Below are positions 36,755 through 44,914 of a stretch of 64,000 nt of DNA, piece by piece (the first letter of the stretch is position 1; the number at the start of each line of letters is the position of its first letter). The notes beneath the pieces were generated by a model. That model searched no databases, was not told where the DNA came from, and worked only from the letters and a program-made list of their open reading frames with translations. Made by a program: the position numbers and the translations under genes. This stretch comes from Bradyrhizobium zhanjiangense (GTDB taxonomy: Bacteria; Pseudomonadota; Alphaproteobacteria; Rhizobiales; Xanthobacteraceae). The DNA is taken from positions 8,577,001 through 8,641,000 of the forward strand of contig NZ_CP022221.1 in NCBI RefSeq assembly GCF_004114935.1. Direction: 5' to 3'.

Positions 36755-37143
36755 TAGCTCGCCGGCAGACCGGGGCAAGACCGTTCCCTGTCGAACTGGA
36801 GTTCCTCGGATCAATCCGCCCGTTTCACAGAGACATTTTTGGCCCTGCAGCCAGAGCACCGCTGCCTTGCGAGCGGGTTGCGTTGCGTTCAGTCCTCATA
36901 CTGCTTAAAACGCCTTTCGCTGGCGGCGAGCAGCCGCGCATGGTCAGGCCAAGCCAGAACGCACAAGGCGAATTGATTGCCGCGAATTGATGCGGCGATT
37001 GGATCGATGCGCGCATTAAGCATCTCCGCGAGGCTCTATCCCCACGACATTGGTCTGACAAGATGGCGCTAGATCAGACTTCCGCCATGCGCTAGTGTTT
37101 TATACGACCGGTTAAAAACACCGGCCGTTTGAGGGAGAAAAAC
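36755..37143. other. Intergenic region upstream of the second sugar ABC operon
   Basis: No convincing gene is seen. Possible control elements are TGGTCTGACAA at 37052-37062 (one mismatch from the TGGTNNNACCA form used by FadR/GntR proteins), inverted GTCTGA/TCAGAC at 37053-37058 and 37074-37079, and CCGG-N9-CCGG before the start. A short minus-strand EMLNARID-like reading near 37010-37030 resembles a chemoreceptor fragment. Confidence 0.4.
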
Positions 37144-38529
37144 GTGAGATCCAAGGTTATTGGCGCAGTATCATTGGCGGTCGCTGCGGTTGGGCTGTTT
37201 GCGGCCACTGCACCCGCCTTTGCGCAGCAGAAGACGATTACGGTCTGGTGGGGCAAGGGCTTCTATCGCTCCGAAGACGACGCGTTGATCGACACGATCA
37301 AGAAATTCGAAGCCAAGACCGGCATCAAGGTCGAATTGTCGCAGTACGCGATCCAGGACATGATTCCGAAGACGGTCGCCGCGCTCGATGCCGGCACCGT
37401 GCCCGATGTCGCCTATTCCGACTCTTATGACGTGCAAGCACAGGGCAAGTGGGCTTACGAGGGCAAGCTCGAGGACCTCACGGATGTCATGGAGCCGATC
37501 AAGGGCCGGTTCGTGCAGAACACGCTGGACGCGTCGATCCTCTACAACGATGTGACCAAGAAGAAGGCTTATTACGGCTTCCCGCTGAAGCAGCAGAGCA
37601 TGCACGTCCAGATCTGGAACGACATGCTGGAGAAGGCCGGCTTCAAGCAGAGCGACATTCCGACCGACTGGACGGGCTACTGGACGTTCTGGTGCGACAA
37701 GGTGCAGCCGGCGATCCGCAAGGCGACCGGCCAGCGCATCTATGCCGTCGGCCAGCCGATGGGCGTGGAATCCACCGACGCCTTCCAGTCGTTCTACACC
37801 TTCATGGACGCCTACCACGTCAAGCTGGTTGACGACGACGGCAAGCTGCTGGTCGATGATCCCAAGGTCCGCGAGAACCTGATCAAGGCGATGAAGGACT
37901 ACACCGACACCTACATCAAGGGTTGCACGCCGCCCTCCTCGACGACCTGGAAGGATCCTGACAACAACGTCGCCTTCCACAACAAGACCATCGTGATGAC
38001 TCACAATTTCACGATCTCGATCGCGGCGAAGTGGTTCGAGGACTCGCAGAACCAGGCCCTTACCCAGGAGCAGCGCGACGCCGGCAAGAAGGCCTATGAA
38101 CAGGACATCATCACGGCGTCCTTCCCCAAGGCGCCGGATGGTTCGACCATCCGCTACCGCTCCGACGTCAAGACCGGGCTGGTCTTCACCGCGGCCAAGA
38201 ACAAGGCCGAGGCCAAGCAGTTCATCAGCTTCCTGCTCCAGGAAGAGAACGTCCGTCCCTATATCGAGGGCGCACTGGGCCGCTGGTTCCCGGTGACGAA
38301 GGAAAGCCAGGAAAGCCCGTTCTGGCAGGCTGACAAACACCGCAAGGCGGTCTACACGCAGTTCAAGGGCGGCACCGCCGCGTTCGACTTCACCAAGAAC
38401 TGGAAGTTCACGATCCTCAACAACGAGAACGTGTGGGCGAAGGCGATGAACCGGGTGGTGAGCGAGAAGGTTCCGGTCGACAAGGCCGTCGACGAACTGA
38501 TCGCCCGCATCAAGCAGGTCGCGGGTTAA
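37144..38529 (+). CDS. ABC transporter extracellular solute-binding protein
   Basis: This 461-residue periplasmic protein has a Sec-type signal (KVIGAVSLAVAAVGLFAATA, cut after FAQ) and a family 1 binding fold (KKFEAKTGIKVELSQYAIQD, VAALDAGTVPDVAYSDSYDV). The GTG start at 37144 has GAGGGAG just upstream. It is followed by two hairpins and two permease genes but no ATPase gene. The ligand is probably a carbohydrate or polyol. It is only distantly like the 12558 protein. Confidence 0.94.
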   Translation: MRSKVIGAVSLAVAAVGLFAATAPAFAQQKTITVWWGKGFYRSEDDALIDTIKKFEAKTGIKVELSQYAIQDMIPKTVAALDAGTVPDVAYSDSYDVQAQGKWAYEGKLEDLTDVMEPIKGRFVQNTLDASILYNDVTKKKAYYGFPLKQQSMHVQIWNDMLEKAGFKQSDIPTDWTGYWTFWCDKVQPAIRKATGQRIYAVGQPMGVESTDAFQSFYTFMDAYHVKLVDDDGKLLVDDPKVRENLIKAMKDYTDTYIKGCTPPSSTTWKDPDNNVAFHNKTIVMTHNFTISIAAKWFEDSQNQALTQEQRDAGKKAYEQDIITASFPKAPDGSTIRYRSDVKTGLVFTAAKNKAEAKQFISFLLQEENVRPYIEGALGRWFPVTKESQESPFWQADKHRKAVYTQFKGGTAAFDFTKNWKFTILNNENVWAKAMNRVVSEKVPVDKAVDELIARIKQVAG

Positions 38530-38539
38530 GTCATCCGCC

Positions 38540-38598
38540 CCTCTCCCCGCGTTGCGGGGGGAGGTGTAAGAACAACACCGGCCGCGTTTCGCGGCCGG
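38540..38598 (+). other. Two tandem hairpins between binding-protein and permease genes
   Basis: An 11-bp stem (CCTCTCCCCGC / GCGGGGGGAGG, one wobble) at 38540-38564 is followed by a 9-bp stem (CCGGCCGCG / CGCGGCCGG) at 38578-38598 and CTTCTCTTT. Such structures often protect the 3' end of a binding-protein message or partly terminate transcription. Confidence 0.7.
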
Positions 38599-38623
38599 CT
38601 TCTCTTTGAAGAGACCGAAAAGA

Positions 38624-39496
38624 ATGGCGATCACGCTCTCTGGCGATCAGGCAATGCCCGGCACGCCCCTGTCGTCGCGGCTGACCCCGGCGCAGGTCTG
38701 GGGCATCGTACTGCTCGCGCCCTATCTGCTCGTTTTCCTCGCCTTCGTCGTCTATCCCGTCGGCTACGGGCTGTGGCTGGCGCGCGCCCCGGCAAACTAT
38801 GTCGCACTCTACAACGACCCGATCTTCGCGCGCGCCGCGGTCAACACGCTGATCTTCCTGGTCATCGGCATCAACATCAAGATGCTGATCGCGCTGTTCC
38901 TATCCGGCTTCTTCGCCCAGCAGCGCACCTGGATCAAATGGCTCTCGGTGATCTTCATCCTGCCCTGGGCGGTACCGTCGATCCCGACCATCCTGTCGGT
39001 GCGCTTCATGCTCAATCCCGAATGGGGCATGATCAACCACTTCATCTTCACCTTCACCGGCGATGACGGCCCGAACTGGCTGAACGATCCGACCGTGGCG
39101 CTGACCATGGCGATCGCCGTGCACATCTGGAAGTCGCTGCCGTTCTGGACGCTGATCCTGATCACCGGCCGCCTTGCGATCTCCCACGATCTGTTCGAGG
39201 CCGCCGAGGTCGACGGTGCGAGCTGGTGGCAGAAATTCCGCTACATCACCTGGCCGTCGATGCAGACTCTCTACGTCACCTGCACGCTGCTCTCGATGAT
39301 CTGGACGCTCGGCGACTTCAACAGCGTCTATCTGCTCACCGGCGGTGGTCCGGCCGACCTCACGCACGTGCTGTCGACGCTCGGCATCCGCTATCTCCGG
39401 CTCGACCAGCTCTCGCTGGCCATGGCGTCGATCGTCTGCGCGATGCCGTTCGTCCTGCCGCTCGTGTACTTCATGATGAAACGGTTGTCGCGATGA
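38624..39496 (+). CDS. ABC sugar transporter permease (MalF type)
   Basis: About 290 residues with six helices. The protein holds the EAA loop EAAEVDGASWWQKFRYITWP and LLTGGGPADLTHVLSTLGI, typical for this subunit. The ATG at 38624 is preferred to an in-frame TTG at 38606. Its stop overlaps the next start as ATGA, so it pairs with the following permease. Confidence 0.95.
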   Translation: MAITLSGDQAMPGTPLSSRLTPAQVWGIVLLAPYLLVFLAFVVYPVGYGLWLARAPANYVALYNDPIFARAAVNTLIFLVIGINIKMLIALFLSGFFAQQRTWIKWLSVIFILPWAVPSIPTILSVRFMLNPEWGMINHFIFTFTGDDGPNWLNDPTVALTMAIAVHIWKSLPFWTLILITGRLAISHDLFEAAEVDGASWWQKFRYITWPSMQTLYVTCTLLSMIWTLGDFNSVYLLTGGGPADLTHVLSTLGIRYLRLDQLSLAMASIVCAMPFVLPLVYFMMKRLSR

Positions 39497-40344
39497 AGCT
39501 CCCCTCCTTGCGCGAAGTCGCGATCGAAGCGCGGCTGCTGCTGATCGGTATCCCCGTCTTCCTGTGGACGATGATCCCGATCTATCACATGTTCCTGTTC
39601 GCAATCTCCCCGAAGGAGGACGCGTTCTCGGGCAAGCTGTGGCCGGATCATCCGACGCTGCATAACTTCGAGATCGTGTTCAAGCAGCAGCATTATTTCC
39701 TGCGCGACTTCTACGTCCAGTTCTGGAATTCGACGCTGATCGCGGCATCTGTCGGCGTGCTGACCCTGTTCATCGCGACTGCGGCGGCGTTCTCGATCTC
39801 GCGGCTGAAGGTGCCGGGCGGACGCATGGTGTTGAACCTCGCGCTCTTCACCTATTTCATCCCCGCGGCGTTCCTCGCCGTGCCGATGTATCGCACCATG
39901 GGCAATTACGGCCTGCTCAACAATCACTGGTCGCTGATCCTGGCCATGGTGACGATCGCCAGCCCCTACGCGATCTGGGTGCTCAAGCAGGCCTCCGACA
40001 AACTGCCGGTCGAGCTGGACGAAGCCGCCGTCATGGATGGCGCGACGACGCTCCAGATCTTCCGCCTGGTCTATCTGCCGTTGATGATGCCGTCGCTGGT
40101 CGCGATCGGCACCTATGCGGTGCTGCTGGCCTGGAACGAATATCTCTACGCGTTCCTACTGCTCTCGAACGACCGCGAGATCACCCTCCCCGTCGCGCTC
40201 GGCAACTTCCTCGCCGCCGACGACTCGCCATGGGAGCTGCTGATGACAACCGGCTTCATCTACGCGCTGCCGCCGGCCGCGGTCTACTACGCCTTCCGCC
40301 GTTACATGGTGGGCGGGCTCACGGCAGGTGCAGTGAAGTCGTAA
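39493..40344 (+). CDS. ABC sugar transporter permease (MalG type)
   Basis: The 283-residue partner has six helices, the EAA loop DEAAVMDGATTLQIFRLVYL and a long periplasmic stretch after the first helix. It overlaps the upstream gene by 4 nt. The operon ends here and converges on the pot-like operon across a palindromic repeat. No ATPase is encoded in this operon. Confidence 0.95.
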   Translation: MKLPSLREVAIEARLLLIGIPVFLWTMIPIYHMFLFAISPKEDAFSGKLWPDHPTLHNFEIVFKQQHYFLRDFYVQFWNSTLIAASVGVLTLFIATAAAFSISRLKVPGGRMVLNLALFTYFIPAAFLAVPMYRTMGNYGLLNNHWSLILAMVTIASPYAIWVLKQASDKLPVELDEAAVMDGATTLQIFRLVYLPLMMPSLVAIGTYAVLLAWNEYLYAFLLLSNDREITLPVALGNFLAADDSPWELLMTTGFIYALPPAAVYYAFRRYMVGGLTAGAVKS

Positions 40345-40355
40345 CAGCCCTTCGT

Positions 40356-40440
40356 GTCATTGCGAGGAGCGTAGCGACGAAGCAATCCAGAGTGTTTCCG
40401 CGGGGGCATTTCTGGATTGCTTCGCTTCGTTCGCGTGACG
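40356..40440. repeat. Palindromic repeat, GTCATTGCGAG family (second copy)
   Basis: It matches the copy at 13927-14013: GTCATTGCGAGGAGC, then GAAGCAATCCAGA, and inverted TCTGGATTGCTTC and TTCGCGTGACG. It lies between two convergent ABC-transporter operons. Confidence 0.87.
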
Positions 40441-40446
40441 ATCGGC

Positions 40447-41259
40447 TCACAGCGGCGCCGCGCTCTCGCCCTGCGAGCTCGACAGCTTCGAGGCGAGCGA
40501 GGCGACAACGATCACCACCGCGATCAGGACGATCACCAGGGTGCAGATCGCGTTGATCTCGGGCTTCACCCCCAGCCGTACCTCGGAGTAGATCCGGATC
40601 GGCAAGGTCGCGGAGCCGGGGCCCGTGGTGAAGCTCGCGATCACGAGATCGTCCAGCGACAGCGTGAATGCCAGCATCCAGCCGGCGACGATTGCCGGCG
40701 CAATCAGCGGCAGCGTGACGGCCACGAAGGCGCGGACAGGATCGCAGCCGAGGTCCATCGCCGCCTCCTCCAGCGAACGATCGAGCGAGCCGAGGCGGGA
40801 CTGCACGACGACAGCGACGAAGCACATCGTCAGCGTGGTGTGGGCGATCGTCACCGTCCAGAAGCCGCGCTCGGCGTTGAGCGCCACGAACAGCAGCAGC
40901 AGCGACAATCCGGTGATCACCTCCGGCATCACCAGCGGTGCATAGAGCATGCCGGAGAACAGCGTACGGCCGCCGAAGCGTTCACCACGCGACAGTGCGA
41001 CCGCGGCGAGCGTGCCGAGCAGCGTGGCAATGGTCGCGGACGAGACCGCAACCCGCAGGCTCATCCAGGCCGCCTCGATCATGGCGCGGTCGTTGAAGAA
41101 CTCGTGATACCAGCGCAGCGACCAGCCACCCCACACCGTCACCAGGCGCGAGGCATTGAAGGAATAGATGACGAGGATGAGGATCGGCAGGTAAAGGAAC
41201 GCTAGCCCCAGCGCGAGCGAGGCGATGTTGAAGCGGGAGAGACGGGAGAGCTTGCGCAT
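40447..41259 (-). CDS. ABC transporter permease (PotC type)
   Basis: The 270-residue inner-membrane subunit has six helices and the EAA loop EEAAMDLGCDPVRAFVAVTL. The first helix follows MRKLSRLSRFNIASLALGLA. PotC-type permeases serve importers of spermidine/putrescine, iron or other cations. The gene is last in the glpD-potA-potB-potC string, 4 nt after potB. Confidence 0.94.
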   Translation of the reverse strand: MRKLSRLSRFNIASLALGLAFLYLPILILVIYSFNASRLVTVWGGWSLRWYHEFFNDRAMIEAAWMSLRVAVSSATIATLLGTLAAVALSRGERFGGRTLFSGMLYAPLVMPEVITGLSLLLLFVALNAERGFWTVTIAHTTLTMCFVAVVVQSRLGSLDRSLEEAAMDLGCDPVRAFVAVTLPLIAPAIVAGWMLAFTLSLDDLVIASFTTGPGSATLPIRIYSEVRLGVKPEINAICTLVIVLIAVVIVVASLASKLSSSQGESAAPL

Positions 41260-41263
41260 CGTC

Positions 41264-42178
41264 TCAGCGCCCCTGTTCCAGCTGCCGCTTCTGAAGCCGC
41301 TCGTACAGCAGCAGCGGCACCAGCAGCACAACCAGCAGCACGATGGCCGCCGCGGACGCGACCGGCCAGTCCTTGTTGGTGAAGAATTCGAGCCAGAGGG
41401 TCTGGCCGATCATCAGCGCGTTGGAGCCGGCGAGAAGGTCAGGAATCACGAACTCGCCAACGATGGGAATGAAGCACAAGAGCACGCCGGCGCCGACGCC
41501 GGGCAGCGACAGCGGGAAGGTGACGAGCCAGAACACCTGCCAGGGCGGCGCGCCGAGATCGCCGGCCGCCTCCTCCAGCGCCGGCTCCATCTTGGCGAGC
41601 GTGGCGTAGAGCGGCAGGATCATGAACGGCAGATAGGAATAGACGATGCCGATATACATTGCGCTGTCGGTGGAGAGCCACACGACGGGCTGGCTGACCA
41701 GATGCAGTGCCAGCAGGATCTGGTTGAGCAAGCCGTCGTGCTGGAGGATGTTGATCCAGGCATAGATGCGGATCAGGAAAGAGGTCCAGAACGGCACGAT
41801 CACCAGCACCATCGCCACCGCCTGCCAGCGCTTGGGCAGCCGCGCCATGCCATAGGCGATGGGATAGCCGATCAGGAGCAGGAGCACGGTCGCTGTGACG
41901 GCGACGGTGAGACTGCGCACATAGGCGAATGCATAGATTTCGTCGGAGATCAGCAGCCTGAAATTATCGATCGACAACGCAGCAAGCGCCGTCTTCACTG
42001 CTTCCCATCCCGCCGTCAGGTCGAACACGGGCTCGTAAGGCGGCTGCGCAATCGCCGTCTGCGACAGGCTGATCTTCAGCACGAAGGCGAACGGCACCAG
42101 GAAGAACAGCACCATCCAGACGTAAGGCGCGATGGCAGCAAAACGCGCCGGCCGCGCGAAGATGCGCCGTCCGCTCAC
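41264..42178 (-). CDS. ABC transporter permease (PotB type)
   Basis: The 304-residue partner permease has the EAA loop EEAAGDLGAPPWQVFWLVTF and a long periplasmic loop after the first helix (LSQTAIAQPPYEPVFDLTAG), as in PotB/PotH. Its start overlaps the potA-like stop by 4 nt. Confidence 0.94.
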   Translation of the reverse strand: MSGRRIFARPARFAAIAPYVWMVLFFLVPFAFVLKISLSQTAIAQPPYEPVFDLTAGWEAVKTALAALSIDNFRLLISDEIYAFAYVRSLTVAVTATVLLLLIGYPIAYGMARLPKRWQAVAMVLVIVPFWTSFLIRIYAWINILQHDGLLNQILLALHLVSQPVVWLSTDSAMYIGIVYSYLPFMILPLYATLAKMEPALEEAAGDLGAPPWQVFWLVTFPLSLPGVGAGVLLCFIPIVGEFVIPDLLAGSNALMIGQTLWLEFFTNKDWPVASAAAIVLLVVLLVPLLLYERLQKRQLEQGR

Positions 42179-43347
42179 GACGGCAACACCACGCAGTCGT
42201 CGGGCGTGAACCAGGCGACGACATTCTGGTTCACGCTGTAGGCGTCGACGTCGAGACGCGCGCTGTTGACGACTGAAGCTTGCACCATTCCGCCGTCGTC
42301 GAGCTTCACCTTATAGGTGGTGGTGCCGCCGAGATAGCAGATGTCGGCGATCACACCGTCCAGACTGTTGATCGCCGTTTCACGACCGGCCTCAAACACC
42401 GGGCCGCGGCGCGAGAGCTTGACCTTCTCGGGCCGGATCGCGACCGACAATTTCGCCTCGCTCACCGGTTCGCGCGGCTCGGCCGCAACCAAGGTCCCGG
42501 CCTCGCGCGTGGCGATGATCAGGCGATGACCGTCGCGCAATTTGAACTCGCCCTCGAACAAATTGACGTCGCCGACGAACTCCGCGATCCAGCGCGAGCG
42601 CGGCGCCTCATAGAGCTCGCGCGGGCTCGCAACCTGCGCCAGCTTGCCGGCATTCATCACGCCGATCCGGCTCGCCATCGTCATCGCCTCCTCCTGGTCG
42701 TGGGTGACGATGATGAAGGTCATGCCGAGCCGGCGCTGCAGCTCCATCAGCTCGGCTTGCGTGCTCTCGCGCAGCTTCTTGTCGAGTGCGGCGAGAGGCT
42801 CGTCGAGCAACAGGAGCTGCGGACGGCGGGCCAGCGCACGGGCCAGCGCCACGCGCTGGCGCTGGCCGCCGGAGAGCTGGTCGGGCTTGCGCTTCTCAAG
42901 TCCCTCGAGCTTCACCAGTGCGACCATCTCCGCCACGCGCGAGGCGATGTCGGCGCGCGCCATGCCGGCACGCTTCAGGCCGAAAGCGATGTTGTCGCGC
43001 ACCGACAGGTGCGGAAACAGCGCGTAGCTCTGGAACATCATGTTGATCGGACGCTCGTGCGGCAAGGCCTGCGCGATATCCTGACCCCCGAGCAGGATGC
43101 GCCCCTCGTCCGGCGCCTCGAAGCCGGCGAGCATGCGCAAAAGCGTGGTCTTTCCGCAGCCGCTCGGACCAAGCAGCGCGAAAAACTCGCCGGCCTTGAT
43201 GTCGAGCGATACGCCGTCCACGGCACGGAACGTCCCGAACGTCTTGGCGACGCCCTCGATGCGCAGCAACGGCTGCCCGGCCGCCGGATGTTGATCTCCG
43301 CTGGCCGCATTGGCCGCGGCGTCTGTTCTGGGCAACTCGTCCGTCAT
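42175..43347 (-). CDS. ABC transporter ATP-binding protein (PotA type)
   Basis: This 390-residue ATPase shows Walker A (LLGPSGCGKTTLLRMLAG), the signature LSGGQRQRVALARALARRP, Walker B LLLLDEPLAALD and the switch His in FIIVTHDQEEAMTM, followed by a TOBE-type regulatory domain (from about 280). It is the only importer ATPase in the window. It forms an operon with potB, potC and an upstream glpD-like gene; no binding-protein gene accompanies them. It could also energise the ATPase-less systems, though that is speculative. Confidence 0.95.
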   Translation of the reverse strand: MTDELPRTDAAANAASGDQHPAAGQPLLRIEGVAKTFGTFRAVDGVSLDIKAGEFFALLGPSGCGKTTLLRMLAGFEAPDEGRILLGGQDIAQALPHERPINMMFQSYALFPHLSVRDNIAFGLKRAGMARADIASRVAEMVALVKLEGLEKRKPDQLSGGQRQRVALARALARRPQLLLLDEPLAALDKKLRESTQAELMELQRRLGMTFIIVTHDQEEAMTMASRIGVMNAGKLAQVASPRELYEAPRSRWIAEFVGDVNLFEGEFKLRDGHRLIIATREAGTLVAAEPREPVSEAKLSVAIRPEKVKLSRRGPVFEAGRETAINSLDGVIADICYLGGTTTYKVKLDDGGMVQASVVNSARLDVDAYSVNQNVVAWFTPDDCVVLPS

Positions 43348-43399
43348 GTTCCCTGCCAGCCCCGATTCCGCCGCACGCTAGCGGCCGATCGTCCCTAGC

Positions 43400-44878
43400 T
43401 CAACCGGTTCGGAAAGGATCGTTCACATCCGACATGAACGCGGCCAGCGCGTCGCGGTCCGCCGCGGGCATGGTCAGGCCGAGCTTGGAGCGGCGCCACA
43501 GGATGTCGTCGGGGAAGCGCGCCCATTCATTGTTCATCAGGTAACGTACTTCGGCGCCGGTCAGTTCGGGACCGAAGGCGGGGCCGAGCTCTTCATGGGT
43601 CTTCGCCTCGCCGAGCACCGCGGGCAGGCGCGAGCCATAGGCCGCGACCAGGCGTTGGGCCTGCGGCTCCGAAAGAAAGCGCCAGCGGTCACGTGCGAGA
43701 TCGACCTCGGTGTCAAAACGATCCCAGGCAAAATCTCCACCCGGTAGCGCCACGCCAGCGGTCCAGCGCGGCGACATCGGATAGAACGGCGTCAGCTTCG
43801 TTATCGCTCGCTCCGCGCGCAGGCGCGACGTCGTGACGTCGCCGCCGAACATGGTGATCAGCGGCGCCTCGCGCCGGCGCACGTGGAACAGGGTCGTGCC
43901 ATCGCGCTGCCGCACCGACGCCAGCGTCAGGTTGACGCCGGAGACCGTCCGGACCACGTCGATCGGGGTCACGTGCTCGCGGAAATAGCGGCTGGCCGCC
44001 TCGCAGAGGTAGCTGATGTCGGCTCCCGGCATCGCCACGATCGCGGGATCGCCGGTGAACTCATGCGTCACCGTGCCGATCAGGGTGAAGTCGCGCTCGA
44101 AGGGCTGGGCAAAGATCAGTCGTCCATCGTTGTTCTGGAAAACGTAGACGTTATCGGAATAGAACAGCCGCGGCACGATGATCTGGCTCATCTGCGTGGC
44201 GGCCATGGCGGGCTGCGGCTGCCGCAGCACCGTCTCCGCGACCATCGGCGTCCAGGCGCCGGTGGCGTTGGCCAGGGCCCGTGCCGTGATCGTGCGGCGG
44301 TGGCCACGATCGACCACCGCAAGCCGCCAGGTGTCGGTTCGGTCGGCGCGGACACAGCGCGCCCCGGTCCGGATCACCGCACCACGTTCGGCGGCATCGA
44401 GCGCCGTGAGCACCACCAAGCGGGAATCATCGACGACGCAGTCCGAATATTCGAACGCCGTGCCGAACGGACGCTTCAGCGCGTTGCCGACCGGATGATG
44501 CGTGATGTCGAGGGTCGTCGCGACAGGCAGCCCATTCCGGCTGGAGAGGCTGTCATAAAGCAACAGGCCGGCACGCAGCAGCCATGGCGGGCGTTCCTCG
44601 GAATGGGCGGGGATGACGAAGTGCATCGGCCGGACCAGATGCGGCGCGATCCTGAGCCAGGTCCGGCGCTCTGCCAGCGCCCGCCGCACCCGCCAGAACC
44701 CGCGCCGCTCCAGAACCGACAGATCGCCATGAATGAGCCGCGGGGTCGCCGATGACGCGCCGGCGCCGAGATCGCCCTGCTCGAACAGGATGACCCGCAG
44801 GCCACGGCCAGCCGCATCGCGCGCGAGGCTGACACCGTTCAGGCCGCCGCCGATGATCGCAAGGTCGTAATCCGCCAT
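43400..44878 (-). CDS. glpD: FAD-dependent glycerol-3-phosphate dehydrogenase
   Basis: GlpD oxidises glycerol-3-phosphate to dihydroxyacetone phosphate at the inner membrane and feeds quinones. The 492-residue product has the FAD motif DYDLAIIGGGLNGVSLARDA and the C-terminal domain of the family (MNNEWARFPDDILWRRSKLG). The usual SSRLIHGGLRYLE box reads SATPRLIHGDLSVLERRG here, so this may be a divergent paralogue. It lies 52 nt upstream of the potA-like gene, hinting that the importer brings in a glycerol or polyol derivative. Confidence 0.88.
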   Translation of the reverse strand: MADYDLAIIGGGLNGVSLARDAAGRGLRVILFEQGDLGAGASSATPRLIHGDLSVLERRGFWRVRRALAERRTWLRIAPHLVRPMHFVIPAHSEERPPWLLRAGLLLYDSLSSRNGLPVATTLDITHHPVGNALKRPFGTAFEYSDCVVDDSRLVVLTALDAAERGAVIRTGARCVRADRTDTWRLAVVDRGHRRTITARALANATGAWTPMVAETVLRQPQPAMAATQMSQIIVPRLFYSDNVYVFQNNDGRLIFAQPFERDFTLIGTVTHEFTGDPAIVAMPGADISYLCEAASRYFREHVTPIDVVRTVSGVNLTLASVRQRDGTTLFHVRRREAPLITMFGGDVTTSRLRAERAITKLTPFYPMSPRWTAGVALPGGDFAWDRFDTEVDLARDRWRFLSEPQAQRLVAAYGSRLPAVLGEAKTHEELGPAFGPELTGAEVRYLMNNEWARFPDDILWRRSKLGLTMPAADRDALAAFMSDVNDPFRTG

Positions 44879-44914
44879 GAGGCCGTCGAGAAGGAGCGAA
44901 GCGCCCCATCATCA

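Noticed and set aside
36985..37045. Possible chemoreceptor remnant on the minus strand (EMLNARID)
   Set aside because: Similarity to the chemoreceptor at 9492 covers only about a dozen residues and includes a stop just upstream; too short to support.
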